Origin: Purpureocillium takamizusanense
Lineage: Eukaryota; Ascomycota; Sordariomycetes; Hypocreales; Ophiocordycipitaceae
Reading direction: 5' to 3'
Assembly: GCF_022605165.1 (NCBI RefSeq)
Contig: NC_063076.1
Span: forward strand, 868,001 to 932,000
DNA: 64,000 bases
The notes under the pieces were generated by a model. It was not told the origin of the DNA. It saw nothing but the letters and a program-made list of their open reading frames with translations, and made no database searches. Both the position numbers and the translations under genes were made by a program. Below are positions 9,907 to 19,852 of the stretch, piece by piece. How positions within the stretch are numbered: position 1 is the first letter of the stretch; each line of letters begins with the position of its first letter.

Positions 9907-11948
9907 GCGAGATCGTCGACTATTCGCCCGTGCCGACGCTGGTCGTGTCGCCGTCGTACCGCGTTGAGCGGGCCTCGGCCGGCCTGTTCAAGGCGTGGCG
10001 CTGGTCTCGCGAGCAGGTTGTCGGCGAGGACCTCTTTGCCGCTCTCTACCGTGGATCGCCGACGGAGCGATTCGACCGTATACCGCTCGCCTTTGCCATC
10101 GAACGCGCCGTCAAGTCCCGCGCCCTTCGCCTATGTCATGCGGCGTATACAGACGCGGATGGCGTCGCCTGGACGGCGCGCATCATTCCCATTCACAAGG
10201 ACGACGACCGCCCGCTGTGGCTCGTCTTCGAGTGGGAAAAGGCCGAGGTGCACATCACCGCCGCCGACGGCGGCATCCGTCAGAGCTGGCTGTCCATTGA
10301 CGAGGCATCGCGCATCCTTGTCGAGGCCGTCAAGGACTATGCCATCTTCCTCCTCGACACGCGCGGCAATGTCATGACGTGGAATATCGGCGCCGAGCTC
10401 AACAAGGGCTACACAAAGGACGAGATCATCGGAAAGCACTTCTCCATCTTCTACGGCGAGGAGGACCTCCAGTCCCACAAGCCCGAGCGGGAGCTCGAGA
10501 TTTGTCTGCGCGAGGGACGTGTCGAGGACGAGGGCTGGCGCTATCGCAAGGACGGGAGCCGCTTCTGGGCCAATGTCATCATCACAGCAGTCTACCGAAA
10601 CGACATCCACGTCGGCTTCGGCAAGGTCACCCGCAACCTCACGGAACGCAAGGAGGCCGAGATGCGAGTCATCGCCGCCTGCGAGGAGAGCACCAAGCTG
10701 AAGAACGACTTCTTGGCCAACATCAGCCACGAGATCCGCACGCCGATGCATGGCATGCTGTCCGCCTGCTCGCTCCTCCTGGACAGCGATCTCACCGAGG
10801 AGCAGCTCGAGACGGCCAACATCATTGAGGAGTCGGGGCGCGTCCTGCTGCAGGTCATCAACGACATCCTCGACTACTCCAAGCTAGCGGCCGGTAGCTT
10901 CTCCATAACCAACGACAGGTTCAATGTAGCCCACCTTGTCACGTCTGTCGTGCGCAGCTTCCAAACGACGGTACAGCCAGGGGTATCGCTCAGGACGGAT
11001 CTGGCCACGGACCTGCCAAAGTGGGCAGGGGGGGACGCCTTGCGCTTTCGCCAGATTCTCGAAAACATTGTCGGCAACGCTGGCAAGTTTACCGAAAGAG
11101 GCTACATCATCGTGCGTGTGTCGCGAGCAGCGCAGGATGCAACGACAGACACGATCGTGACCGAGGTTGTCGACACGGGTCATGGTGTGGGCGACGAGTC
11201 CGAAATTAAGCTCTTCGAACCGTTTACGCAGCTCGACACTACATATCAGAAGCGGCGACAGGGGACGGGCCTTGGGTTGTCCATCGCCAAGTCACTCGTT
11301 CAGCTCATGGGCGGAGACATTGGATATAAGCCTAACCCTGAGGAGTCCGGCAGCATATTCTGGTTCACTGTGAAGTTGAGGAGGGTCGATGGGCTGCAAC
11401 ACAGCAATGCGCCGCACGAAAGAGAACCGTTGCGACAGCAAAACCTCCAGGGCCCTGAGGTAAACGCACCGTTGGCTAGCCTACGGCGGATCGCAGCGCA
11501 GACACGAATCCTGGTAGCCGAGGACAACATCATAAATCAAAAGGTGCTGGTGGGCGTATTGCACGCGTTCGGCCTGCAGAACATCACTGTGGTCTCGAAT
11601 GGCGCCGAAGCCGTCTCGGCACTTGCAGCTTCACCCGATGCCTTCGATTTGTGCCTTATGGACATCAGCATGCCCGTCATGAACGGCTACGAGGCCACGG
11701 TGCAGATACGAAACAGCGGGTCGCGCATACCCATCATTGCCATGACTGCGTACGCTCTCAAGGGGGACATGGAACGTTGCCTTGAGAAGGGCGTCAACGA
11801 TTACCTGGCCAAGCCCGTCAACCGACAGTTGCTCATGCACAAGCTGCTCAAGTGGCTCCCCAAGTCAGGCGACGGCGATGACGGCGTCTTCCATGGCTGC
11901 CACAAAGACGCACAGAAGCCACCAAACGGCGTTCTCCGACATGCGTAG
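9903..11948 (+). CDS. Hybrid histidine kinase (PAS-PAS-HisKA-HATPase-REC)
   Basis: This is a cytosolic two-component hybrid sensor kinase of 681 residues from one exon. An N-terminal PAS-like region (about 1-110) and a clear second PAS domain (about 145-255, including FSIFYGEED and FWANVIITAVY) are the sensory part. The H-box NDFLANISHEIRTPMHG carries the phospho-acceptor His near residue 276. The ATPase domain shows NIVGNAGKFTERG, DTGHGVG, FEPFTQLD and GTGLGLSIAKSLVQLMGG. The C-terminal receiver starts at RILVAEDNIINQKV; its phospho-acceptor Asp is in LMDISMPVMNG (about 587) and the switch lysine is in YLAKPV. No membrane segment is evident. It should relay phosphate through an HPt protein to a response regulator. 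The start codon is entangled with the upstream uORF, so the N-terminus may be longer. The subgroup is not assigned. Confidence 0.92.
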   Translation: MSEIVDYSPVPTLVVSPSYRVERASAGLFKAWRWSREQVVGEDLFAALYRGSPTERFDRIPLAFAIERAVKSRALRLCHAAYTDADGVAWTARIIPIHKDDDRPLWLVFEWEKAEVHITAADGGIRQSWLSIDEASRILVEAVKDYAIFLLDTRGNVMTWNIGAELNKGYTKDEIIGKHFSIFYGEEDLQSHKPERELEICLREGRVEDEGWRYRKDGSRFWANVIITAVYRNDIHVGFGKVTRNLTERKEAEMRVIAACEESTKLKNDFLANISHEIRTPMHGMLSACSLLLDSDLTEEQLETANIIEESGRVLLQVINDILDYSKLAAGSFSITNDRFNVAHLVTSVVRSFQTTVQPGVSLRTDLATDLPKWAGGDALRFRQILENIVGNAGKFTERGYIIVRVSRAAQDATTDTIVTEVVDTGHGVGDESEIKLFEPFTQLDTTYQKRRQGTGLGLSIAKSLVQLMGGDIGYKPNPEESGSIFWFTVKLRRVDGLQHSNAPHEREPLRQQNLQGPEVNAPLASLRRIAAQTRILVAEDNIINQKVLVGVLHAFGLQNITVVSNGAEAVSALAASPDAFDLCLMDISMPVMNGYEATVQIRNSGSRIPIIAMTAYALKGDMERCLEKGVNDYLAKPVNRQLLMHKLLKWLPKSGDGDDGVFHGCHKDAQKPPNGVLRHA

Positions 11949-12867
11949 CCTGCTTCGAGGCGGTAGAGCATTCGCTTGTTGAATGAACATGGACGACGGC
12001 CTTGAGGTGTGAGTTTTGTCTGACGGATGCTAATTGACAGCTCGGCTCCACTGGCGCATGGCATCTTGTGCTACCCTCATCTTCCTTGTCATATACATAC
12101 GAAGTATACCTATCAACCCCACAGAGCACAATCGTTGCAACGGTTGCATTCTTGCGTTGGGGCTCCATTTGATGTCGTCCTGGGACATGCAAAGACTGGG
12201 CTGGCATACAGTACAACATGAATCTTGACAGACGGACAGACGCTGGAGTTCGTACCTCGGAAAAATGACTCGGCCGTTATCTTGACGTTGTGTGTTCTCT
12301 CACGATTTCTGTATTGTGCTCGAGCTATTCACGTCTTGGCAGTAAAGTTCTATAACAGGAAAAAAAAAACCCTGGTGTTCTAAACAGCACTGAGCACATG
12401 AACCAGCACAGACTTCTGTCACTACGTGCAATAAATGAGTCTGGGAACTCAAATATTCATCTCGCCCCGGAGCGAGTGAGTAGTTAAATATCATTGACTT
12501 TGGGATTCACGGCTCGCCCCACCTCATCGGTTTCCAAATTAGGAAATGGAGAGCGCTGACTCGGGGGACGACCGAATCGCGCAACGACGATAGTGTCAAA
12601 GAAAATTTGCGCCTTGGTCTGGTCCACGTGGGTCCAACTACAGGCACCCGCGGGTACCTGAGCGCCACCCCAAGGGCCATTTTGTTGGCGGAAGAATTTA
12701 TGATGGACATGGATGGGACTTATTGCCCGCCTGCCTTCTTGCCAGCCGGCGGCGGTGACCTGTCTGTTCGACTTCATCGCGACCTTCGCGCCGGGAGAGG
12801 ATTGACACCAGACATCGCGGTCGGCGCCCGCTGCTGACTTACAGCGAGAGCGCACGCGCGGCGCGAC
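11949..12867. other. Intergenic region, no gene recognised
   Basis: This spacer between the kinase and the methyltransferase holds only short unsupported frames. A TACGAAGTA nonamer copy lies at 12098-12106 and a nine-base A run at 12361-12369. The distal part is presumably the methyltransferase promoter. Confidence 0.5.
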
Positions 12868-14121
12868 ATGGGGCATAACCCGCTGTCCCTGGCCGCGAGC
12901 CTTCCGCCCTGTCGGTCAGCGACCCCGGCGCAGATTTGCGACGCCCTGAAAACGCTTCGCCACGTCTTCTGCCGTCTCCCCGCGGCGGCCGACTTTCGCC
13001 AGGACGCGAGCCGCGATGCGCTGGCACAGACGACTGACTCTGGCTACGTGACGGAGGCCGATGACGACGACGACGACATCGACGAGTATGATGACGGCTT
13101 GACCGGCAAAGGCAGCGACGACATCCAAGCGCTCCGGGAGGATCCGGTGGAGAGAGACGCTGCCGTGCGGTGGCTCACGGGACTCATCGGTCGGGCAGAC
13201 GATCTGATCCAAGATGAGGCTGTGCGTGAGCGCATCGTCGACGACGCATGCTCGGTGCTGGCCCGTCTCACAGGCGGTGAGGATAGCAGTAGTGAAAAGC
13301 AGCAGCAACTACGTGGCGACGACTTGGGCATGACGCGCCGGTTCGAGTTCCAAGTCCCGTCGAGACACACCAGCATCAGGGTAGACCTCGTCGACACGCC
13401 GATGCAGACGACCGACGACCACACCGACGTCGGGCTGCAAACCTGGGGCGCCTCGATGGCGCTTTCAGAACTCGCCTGCCAGAACCCGGAGCGCTTCGAC
13501 CTCGACAAGGCGTCGCATGGGACTCGAATCCTCGAACTCGGTGCCGGGACCGGCCTCTTTGCCCTCACGCTCTCGAGCCTGCTCCCTTGCCTGACCGCCG
13601 TCGCGACGCACTACCGGCGGCCCTCGCAGCAGGCCATCATCGCGACCGACTACCACCCCGCGGTGCTCAAGAACCTCGCCATCAACCTCGACGCCCACGC
13701 AGCGACAACGGCGACGAGCGCCACCGAAAACGGGGGCGTCCCGGAGACGGTCCCGCTCCGAGCCGCACACCTCGACTGGTCGGCCCCATCGCGGGCGGCG
13801 CCTCTCGACGAGCCGTTCGACTTCATCTTTGCGGCGGACGTGGCGTACGCGCCCGAACACGCAGTCTGGCTGAGGGACTGTGCGGCGGCTCTCCTCGCGC
13901 CGGGCGGTGTCTTTTGGCTGATGATTTCTATCCGGCCCAACGGCAAGTTCAAGGGCATCAACACGTCCGTTGAGGCAGCGTTCTCGGACCAAAGGCCACA
14001 TGCAGGTCGGCGGACGAGCGGCCGCGGGCTGCGCATCACGTCACGGGAGTGTGTGCGAAAGCATCGGAGCGGACGAGCGGACGAGACTGGGTACGAGCTC
14101 TATCGCATAGAGTGGGCATGA
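12868..14121 (+). CDS. Family-16 (METTL21/FAM86-like) S-adenosylmethionine methyltransferase
   Basis: A single-exon gene of 417 residues resembling Methyltransf_16 (PF10294) enzymes, most of which methylate lysines of elongation factors or chaperones. The N-terminal 170 residues form a helical, partly acidic region (a run of Asp near residue 65), as in FAM86-type members. The Rossmann core begins with DHTDVGLQTWGASMALSE, followed by the SAM-binding motif ILELGAGTGLFAL (about residue 221), an acidic post-II segment with TDYHPAVLKNLAINL, and FIFAADVAYAPEHAVWLRDC. The last 60 residues are Arg-rich and include GYELYRIEWA. The ATG at 12868 is the first in frame. The protein substrate is not predictable from this sequence. 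Confidence 0.8.
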   Translation: MGHNPLSLAASLPPCRSATPAQICDALKTLRHVFCRLPAAADFRQDASRDALAQTTDSGYVTEADDDDDDIDEYDDGLTGKGSDDIQALREDPVERDAAVRWLTGLIGRADDLIQDEAVRERIVDDACSVLARLTGGEDSSSEKQQQLRGDDLGMTRRFEFQVPSRHTSIRVDLVDTPMQTTDDHTDVGLQTWGASMALSELACQNPERFDLDKASHGTRILELGAGTGLFALTLSSLLPCLTAVATHYRRPSQQAIIATDYHPAVLKNLAINLDAHAATTATSATENGGVPETVPLRAAHLDWSAPSRAAPLDEPFDFIFAADVAYAPEHAVWLRDCAAALLAPGGVFWLMISIRPNGKFKGINTSVEAAFSDQRPHAGRRTSGRGLRITSRECVRKHRSGRADETGYELYRIEWA

Positions 14122-14850
14122 ATGATGTCGAACATATTTGGAATCGATGGCTAGACGCATACTAGAACATCAGGCATATAGACGGGGGTCTACTCATAAA
14201 CATGGGGTAGAGCGGGCATTTAGACGGAGCATATAGAAGCGATAGATATAGAACGCTCGGCGCGCTACACACGTACCATGATTTGGGCTGCCTGTTTAGT
14301 TCATCCCAATGGAGGGCACTATGGGGCAAGTCCTTCGGGAGGTGGGTGGCCTTGGGGACTCGAAGATCTGATCGCCCTTTTTCGGGGCTTCCTTTTTATT
14401 AGTAACGATGCGTTGCTCACTCGGATCCTTCAGACCATCTGCCGTTTGTCCACCAATGGCCGGCGCACGTTTGAGGGGGTGGGATGCGACGCTGGTGTGC
14501 CACCACTAGTCGGCGAAAGACCCAAACCCAGCAGGAGCACGAGCATCTTGGCACCCCTACTCGGGGCGGCGTACAAACATCAGCAGCGAGCGCGGCGTCA
14601 GTAGGAACAGACGTAACGCTGTCCGGTGACCCTGTCAGTAATCATTGTCGTTGCCGTCGGCTGCCGCGGCATCAGTAAATGATGCGCGACTGAGATGGTT
14701 GGACTGGAGAAAGAAACTATTTGTACGACCGGTTGCCCCCCAGTATGCGACTGTCGAGACAATACCCTCACTCGCTCACCCAAAGTCGAATTCTTGTATC
14801 GTTTGCCGGAGTGCTCTGAACGTGGCTTGCTTGCCCGTCGGTCGCTCAAG
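14122..14850. other. Intergenic region, no gene recognised
   Basis: I see no coding exon. The frame of the next gene is open upstream of its chosen start, back to about 14695, but that extension lacks signal-peptide character and similarity, and the signal-like ATG at 14851 is preferred. Confidence 0.5.
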
Positions 14851-15806
14851 ATGCTGCACCACACTCTCAGCCGCCTGCTGCTCGTCGCCTTCGCGGCCGT
14901 CGCCGTCGCCGTGACGCCCATCCCCGACGACGCCATGACGCAGCTTCTCAACCAAGGCGGCGTCTCGCTCGCCATCAAGGCCCAGCCCATGTTCTTCTTC
15001 GGCCAGGCCATGAACCGACCCCCCTGCATCCCCACGTGGGCGACGACACAAGCTGGCGGCCAGACGCCCAGCTCCCCCCTCTGCGACTACCCCAACGTCG
15101 GATGCGAATGCGTCAACCCGGACAAGGGCATCGGCAACCCGACGCAGCGGTTCCCCATCTACTACTCGTACGCGCGGTGCTCCGACACGGTCGTGCGCGT
15201 GGCGTACAACCTCTTCTACACAAAGGACGGGGCCAAACCAAAGGGCATCAACGGCCACCCGTACGACTGGGAGCGCGTGCTCGTCGAGCTGCGCAGGGCC
15301 GACGACACGCAGTGGAGGCCGTACCAGCTGCACCTGAGCCAGCACTCCGGGTACGGCCGCGTCCTGTGGCCCGACATACAAAACACCTTCTCCGACGACG
15401 ACGCCGGGCAGCCGCGGGGCGGGGACAACGGGAGGAAGAACCTCGACCACCCCAAGGTCTACGTCGCGTGGTCCAAGCACGCCAACTACCAGGACCGCAA
15501 CACGGGCTGGAATGATCCCCTGTCGCAGTTGACCAACAACGCGTTTCGCTCACAGGACTGGTGGTACTTTCCAACCCGAGGTGAGAAGGAGTCCTCAATC
15601 CAACCCCCCCCCCCTTCCCCAAGCCCTTTCCAGGCGGCGTGCTGCGTTGTAGACTGCATGTAGGTGCGGGGGTAGCTGACGGAAAAGCAGACGACTACAT
15701 TCGCGCAGACAGGTCGACGGACGTGGGCCGCCTCATTGCTAGTTTCGACTGGGGCGACGCTTCTTCCAACCCGCCCTCTGTACACGATGGGCTGTGTACT
15801 GCTTAA
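14851..15806 (+). CDS. Secreted NPP1/NLP-like (necrosis-inducing-like) protein, two exons
   Basis: Exons 14851-15580 and 15691-15806 give 281 residues. The N-terminus is a good signal peptide (a hydrophobic LLLVAFAAVAVAV stretch). The mature part resembles the NPP1 family (PF05630): an aromatic FPIYYSYARC stretch, a VAYNLFYTKDG strand, then the central block GHPYDWERVLVEL, a variant of the canonical GHRHDWE heptapeptide of NLP proteins. A later HPKVYVAWSKHANYQ and SQDWWYFP are also family-like, and cysteines are present in the N-terminal third. Two residues of the central heptapeptide differ from the canonical motif, so cytolytic activity cannot be assumed; many non-cytolytic members exist. 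The 110-base intron contains a C-run (15606-15615). It stands alone between the methyltransferase and the thioredoxin. Confidence 0.65.
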
Positions 15807-16782
15807 GACGTGAGCGGTCGCCGGGTTAGTTGAGATGGGGGCTTGATGAACTACTACTGGGCAATGCGAGGACTCGCAGAATGTGAGCAAAAGGAGTGAG
15901 AGGTACCCCTAAGGATCGAAAGGGTATGCCCTTGATGTATGGGCATGTACGTAAAATGAGGCATGATCTGGGGCAAAGTACACTTGCATACGACCAGAAC
16001 GGACGCTTGTGAGGGCTTCAACGTCATCACATGCGACATACGAAAGTGTGTAGCTTTCTTACTGCACCACATCTCATAGAGATAATGTCGGACTCTTTCT
16101 CAAGCGCCATCTTCCAAGATTCCAGTTCCTTCGCTCCAGCAGTTGAATCAACGGTAAGAAAATGGCATAGCGCAGGTCGTTACCTTGGCCTTGGAACCGC
16201 GCCTCTTCGTCGATGTCCTCGCTCGGCTCACTGCGACGGCAGCTTGCCGAGTAGACAGCATAGCGGCCCGCGCATGACACAGGCCGCACACACATGTCGT
16301 GAACCATAAAGTCGACTGATGAGGCAAAAGGGCAAATGCAATCGGATTCACAGCCAAGTGTTTGCCCAATGTTGGCTTACAGAGTCTCTGGCAGAAGAGG
16401 CAGGGAGGGGGGATTTATAAGTGTGGCACGTGAGCCCCGGTCGTCACAAAGAGCTGACAAACGCCGAATGGAGGAGGGGAAAAAAGAAGCGTCCCCCTCC
16501 CCCTCCCCCGCGATCTGGACGACGCCCGAACTTTCCATTCATTAGTTGCAAGTCCACGTCCCCAACGCGTAAACGTTTTTTGCATATTTTACAACCGGCA
16601 CCGGCCCACGGTCCTTATCTGCATTCTCTGCGTTTCATCGACAGTCCAAGCCGCGTCAAATCCGTCTCAGAGCATATTTTGCGTACTACGGAAATCCCAC
16701 ACTTGACACCTCCGATCCGGAGCCTCCGGTCCATTCCACACACACCGTGCGTAAATAAAGACACGCCATCCAACACAACGCC
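15807..16782. other. Intergenic region, thioredoxin promoter side
   Basis: No gene is supported. A purine-rich then C-rich transition lies at about 16475-16515, shortly before the thioredoxin leader. Short open frames on both strands lack motifs. Confidence 0.5.
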
Positions 16783-17166
16783 ATGGTTCGGGAAGTAAAG
16801 TCCAACGCGGAGCTCGAGGAGGTCTTCGCCGGCAACACGTACGTCGCCGTCGACTTCTTCGCCGACTGGTGCCCGCCGTGCAAGGCCATCACGCCCGTCT
16901 TCGAGCAGCTGAGCGGCAAGCACGCCGTCGAGGGCCAGCTGGCGCTCGTCAAGGTCAACGTCGACCAGGTCAAGGAGCTGGCCATGCGGTACCGCATCAC
17001 GGCCATGCCGACCTTTCTCTTCTTCAAGGACGGCACGCAGGTCGCCGTCCACGGGCAGAAGATGGTGCAGGGTGCGAACCCGCCCGTCCTGACCGCAGCG
17101 GTGGAGAAGTTGGGCGGGCTGGCGAAGAAGCGGGCTGAGGAGGCCAAGGAGGCCGCGGCAAAATGA
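16783..17166 (+). CDS. Thioredoxin with a WCPPC active site
   Basis: A single-exon 127-residue cytosolic thioredoxin that reduces protein disulfides by using thioredoxin reductase and NADPH. The fold is complete: VDFFADWCPPCKAITPVFEQL carries the redox cysteines near residues 30 and 33, LVKVNVDQVKELAMRYRI follows, and the cis-proline loop is AMPTFLFFKDG. The active site is WCPPC rather than the usual WCGPC, which should shift the redox potential. The C-terminus has an Ala/Glu/Lys-rich helical tail of about 20 residues beyond the usual end. No signal peptide is seen. The ATG sits in a good context (GCCATGG). Confidence 0.93.
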   Translation: MVREVKSNAELEEVFAGNTYVAVDFFADWCPPCKAITPVFEQLSGKHAVEGQLALVKVNVDQVKELAMRYRITAMPTFLFFKDGTQVAVHGQKMVQGANPPVLTAAVEKLGGLAKKRAEEAKEAAAK

Positions 17167-17449
17167 GTGTCATGTAGTGATGGATGCGTGAGGGAGGGGG
17201 CATTTTCCAGAGCCGGGCGCTGTGTTGTTTGTTTGTTTGTTCACCTGGAGCGAGGGCCTGTCGCATCGACAAAGTACTACGTACTACTTCGTAGGTAGCA
17301 CATATTTCACATTGATGGATATATGGCAGAATCGGAAGCACCGCGTCAATCATCACTGGGATGGAACGGGCTCGCTCCGCGCTGCTCGGGGCCCTCCTTG
17401 ATGGAAATGATTGTAGTACACAGCCAACTTCCATACGTTAGTACTTGGC

Positions 17450-18316
17450 TCACTCGACCTCGAACGTGACCTCGCAGTCGACGTCGTAGGAGACGTCCTC
17501 GGGTTGGTACGTCAGGTGCTGCTCCTGCGTATCGTCGTCGTCGTCGCCGGCAACACGCATGTCGGCATACAGGGCGGCGTGACCAGAGGCCATGAGGCGC
17601 GGAAACGAATTGCCGACCTGGCGGACCTCGACGGGCTTGGCCGACTTCTTGTCCATGGCCTCGGCGTAGGCCCTCGCCTTGGCAAGGGCGTCGCGGTACG
17701 ACGAGCGCAGGGCCTCGTCGCGAAGCTGGGCCTGCGTCTCGGGGGTGAGGAACCAGTCGACGCCGCGGACGCTGGCCAGCGGCATGACGGACAGGCGCGT
17801 GGTGAAGTCGCTGAGGCTATCAAAGTCGCGAAACGTGGCGGTGAGGCCCACGCTGGCCTCGTAGACGCGCGTGCGCCGCTGCTGGTCTTGTTCTCCTTGT
17901 TCTCCCTGTCCTCCTTCCTCGTCGCGCTCGCCCTGCGACGAGTCGGACGAGTAGCCGCTCGTCATGGCGACGTGCGTCCGGGCGCCGTAAAAGGTGTTAT
18001 GGCGACGGCGGCGGCGGGGGCCCTCTTCGCCGTCGCCGGGCTTGCTGCGCTGCCAAAACGAGCGCGTCGTCATGGAGCCCGACGTCCAGCGCGTGACGGC
18101 GGCGTCGACGGCCGGCGAGGGCGCGCGGTAGTCGGCGTGCCGCGGCGCCGCCAGCTGCCGCACCTGCGCCTGGATCTCCTGCGCCGCCTTGCGCACCTCG
18201 GCCGACACGGCCGCCTGCTCGGGGCCTCGGGAGAGCACGCGGACGGAGACGACGCCAAGCTCCGGCTGGCGCTTGATGTTGCCGGCGCCCGACACGACCA
18301 CCTTGATGGGCGGCAT
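17450..18316 (-). CDS. SIMPL-domain (DUF541) protein
   Basis: A single-exon gene of 288 residues. The start (IKVVVSGAGNIKRQPELGVVSVRVL) and the end (ALAKARAYAEAMDKKSAKPVEVRQVG, then EDVSYDVDCEVTFEVE) match the SIMPL/DUF541 fold (PF04402), widespread in bacteria and also present in fungi, with poorly known function. Between the halves lies a charged low-complexity insert (residues about 110-175) with a five-Arg run and Glu/Gln/Gly-rich repeats. No signal peptide is visible from the chosen ATG at 18316. A further in-frame ATG at 18433 would add 39 residues without obvious domain character, so I prefer the shorter form. Its neighbour on the other strand is the thioredoxin, tail to tail. Confidence 0.75.
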   Translation of the reverse strand: MPPIKVVVSGAGNIKRQPELGVVSVRVLSRGPEQAAVSAEVRKAAQEIQAQVRQLAAPRHADYRAPSPAVDAAVTRWTSGSMTTRSFWQRSKPGDGEEGPRRRRRHNTFYGARTHVAMTSGYSSDSSQGERDEEGGQGEQGEQDQQRRTRVYEASVGLTATFRDFDSLSDFTTRLSVMPLASVRGVDWFLTPETQAQLRDEALRSSYRDALAKARAYAEAMDKKSAKPVEVRQVGNSFPRLMASGHAALYADMRVAGDDDDDTQEQHLTYQPEDVSYDVDCEVTFEVE

Positions 18317-19852
18317 GAGTGAGGCTGGCTGGCTGGCTGTGTGTGCGTTTTCGTTTTGTCCGCGCGTGGGTTCAGGTGGATGGAATGCGGAAGGGGGGTG
18401 GAGAAGAGACGGCCAAGGGAAAGGCAGGCGCATGTGTTGGAGTTTGGGTGCTGATGATGTCGAGGCTCAATCTCCACCTTGTCTCGCACTTGGCAGGGTC
18501 TTGGTTTTATGTGGCATTTCACGTGTCAGTCAGTCTACGTAACCTTGCCAAATGCAGCAATGCCACCAGCTAGCCCCTAAAAATAATGAAAAATACAGAA
18601 TTAAAATATTAAAAAGCCCGGCCCTTCTTGGCCGTAGTATTGAGACCCGCGAGCGACCGTCAGCAGCCGCCCGTTCAGCGGCAAGAGGTTGGCGGACGGC
18701 AAGAGTGACGGCTACTGTGAGTTCCGATGGTGACTTGGTACTTTGGACGTTACTTGGAATATTTTATTTGCGTAGACATTGACGGAGTGTTTGCTCACGG
18801 CCTGCTGGTCTAAGCTGGGTGCTTCGGTGAAAACCACCTCCTTGCCGGTCGTGGCGTCCATGTTCGACAAGAAGGAGACGCGATTGAGCAACACATATAC
18901 GTCGGCCACCGAACGCCGCCGCCACAACTGGCCCAATACACGACGCTGCTCTACGTTGCGGGCGGCATCGGCATGACGAAGCGTTTTTGGGTCGGTAACG
19001 TGTGCTAGTACTAGCAGTTAGAGAGTACACTATAGCAGTGTTCAGGTACTTGACCAGCTACCCTGATGCAGGTGCGGTGCTAGACGTAGATAATAACGTT
19101 AGGTTCCTTAGTACGGAGTAGCAGTGGCACGTAGAGCGACGTTAGCACTAGTTGTAGGCCGTTGCAGGAGACCAAAAAGACATGCGAGACATGCATCGGC
19201 CATCTAACGAACACTCTGTGCAGCCAATCAAGCTAACTTGTCGCGCCGCGGAGATGGACTTGAAGCCCTGCTTGTCAGCTGAGTGGTGTCATTCATGCCA
19301 TACTAACAGATGCGTCAAGGCAGGTTTCGTGGAGATGAGCGCATGACAGAGCCCCAGGGCAGATGATGCAAAAAAAGACGCACCTGGGCTGAGACCAGGG
19401 AGGGCGTAACCTGTCAAGGCAAGAGGAAATGTCCTCCTGAAGGGGGAAAATCGAATGTCATCAACTCAAACACATAGCGAGCACCGTATTGCTTCGTACA
19501 AATGTCTGACTCTGTAATGCACGTGGCGCGGCGGGCCCCACGTGGCGCCTACAGGTTTTCGTTCCTTTTCAACTGGGAAGGCTGTCCGCTCGGGCCAGTG
19601 GAGCGGTTCAGGCGCTATGTACAGTATAACTACTCCATGCATCCATCCGTCCGTCCATCGGCCCATCTTATCTAATCTGATCCGTAAGACGCCGGTCGTC
19701 ATGGCGCGAAACGAAACCACTTTCTCACTCCCTCTCCCAGCCCGGACGGACCAGACATCATCGACGGTGAACCAGGAAGCGGGCAAGGCAGCAGCGCGCT
19801 CTCACTCACATGGTCGCTTTGCGCCGCGCCGCGCCGATTCCATCGCAGCGCC
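18317..19852. other. Intergenic region with a possible oxidoreductase remnant
   Basis: This 1.5-kb spacer lies between the SIMPL gene and the ferric reductase. It includes an AT-rich patch (about 18578-18615), the possible flavin-reductase-like remnant listed separately, and one TACGGAGTA nonamer at 19112-19120. Nothing else is supported. Confidence 0.45.
18814..18999 (+). pseudogene. Possible remnant of an FNR-type NAD-binding oxidoreductase
   Basis: One frame, open for about 61 codons between stops, contains LAQYTTLLYVAGGIGMT at 18928-18978. This is close to the pyridine-nucleotide-binding motif that opens the NAD domain of ferredoxin-NADP reductase-type flavoproteins. Upstream codons are compatible with the end of an FAD domain, but there is no start codon, and the frame closes just after the motif without the rest of the domain. 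I infer a decayed or truncated gene; chance similarity over about 17 residues is possible. Confidence 0.3.
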
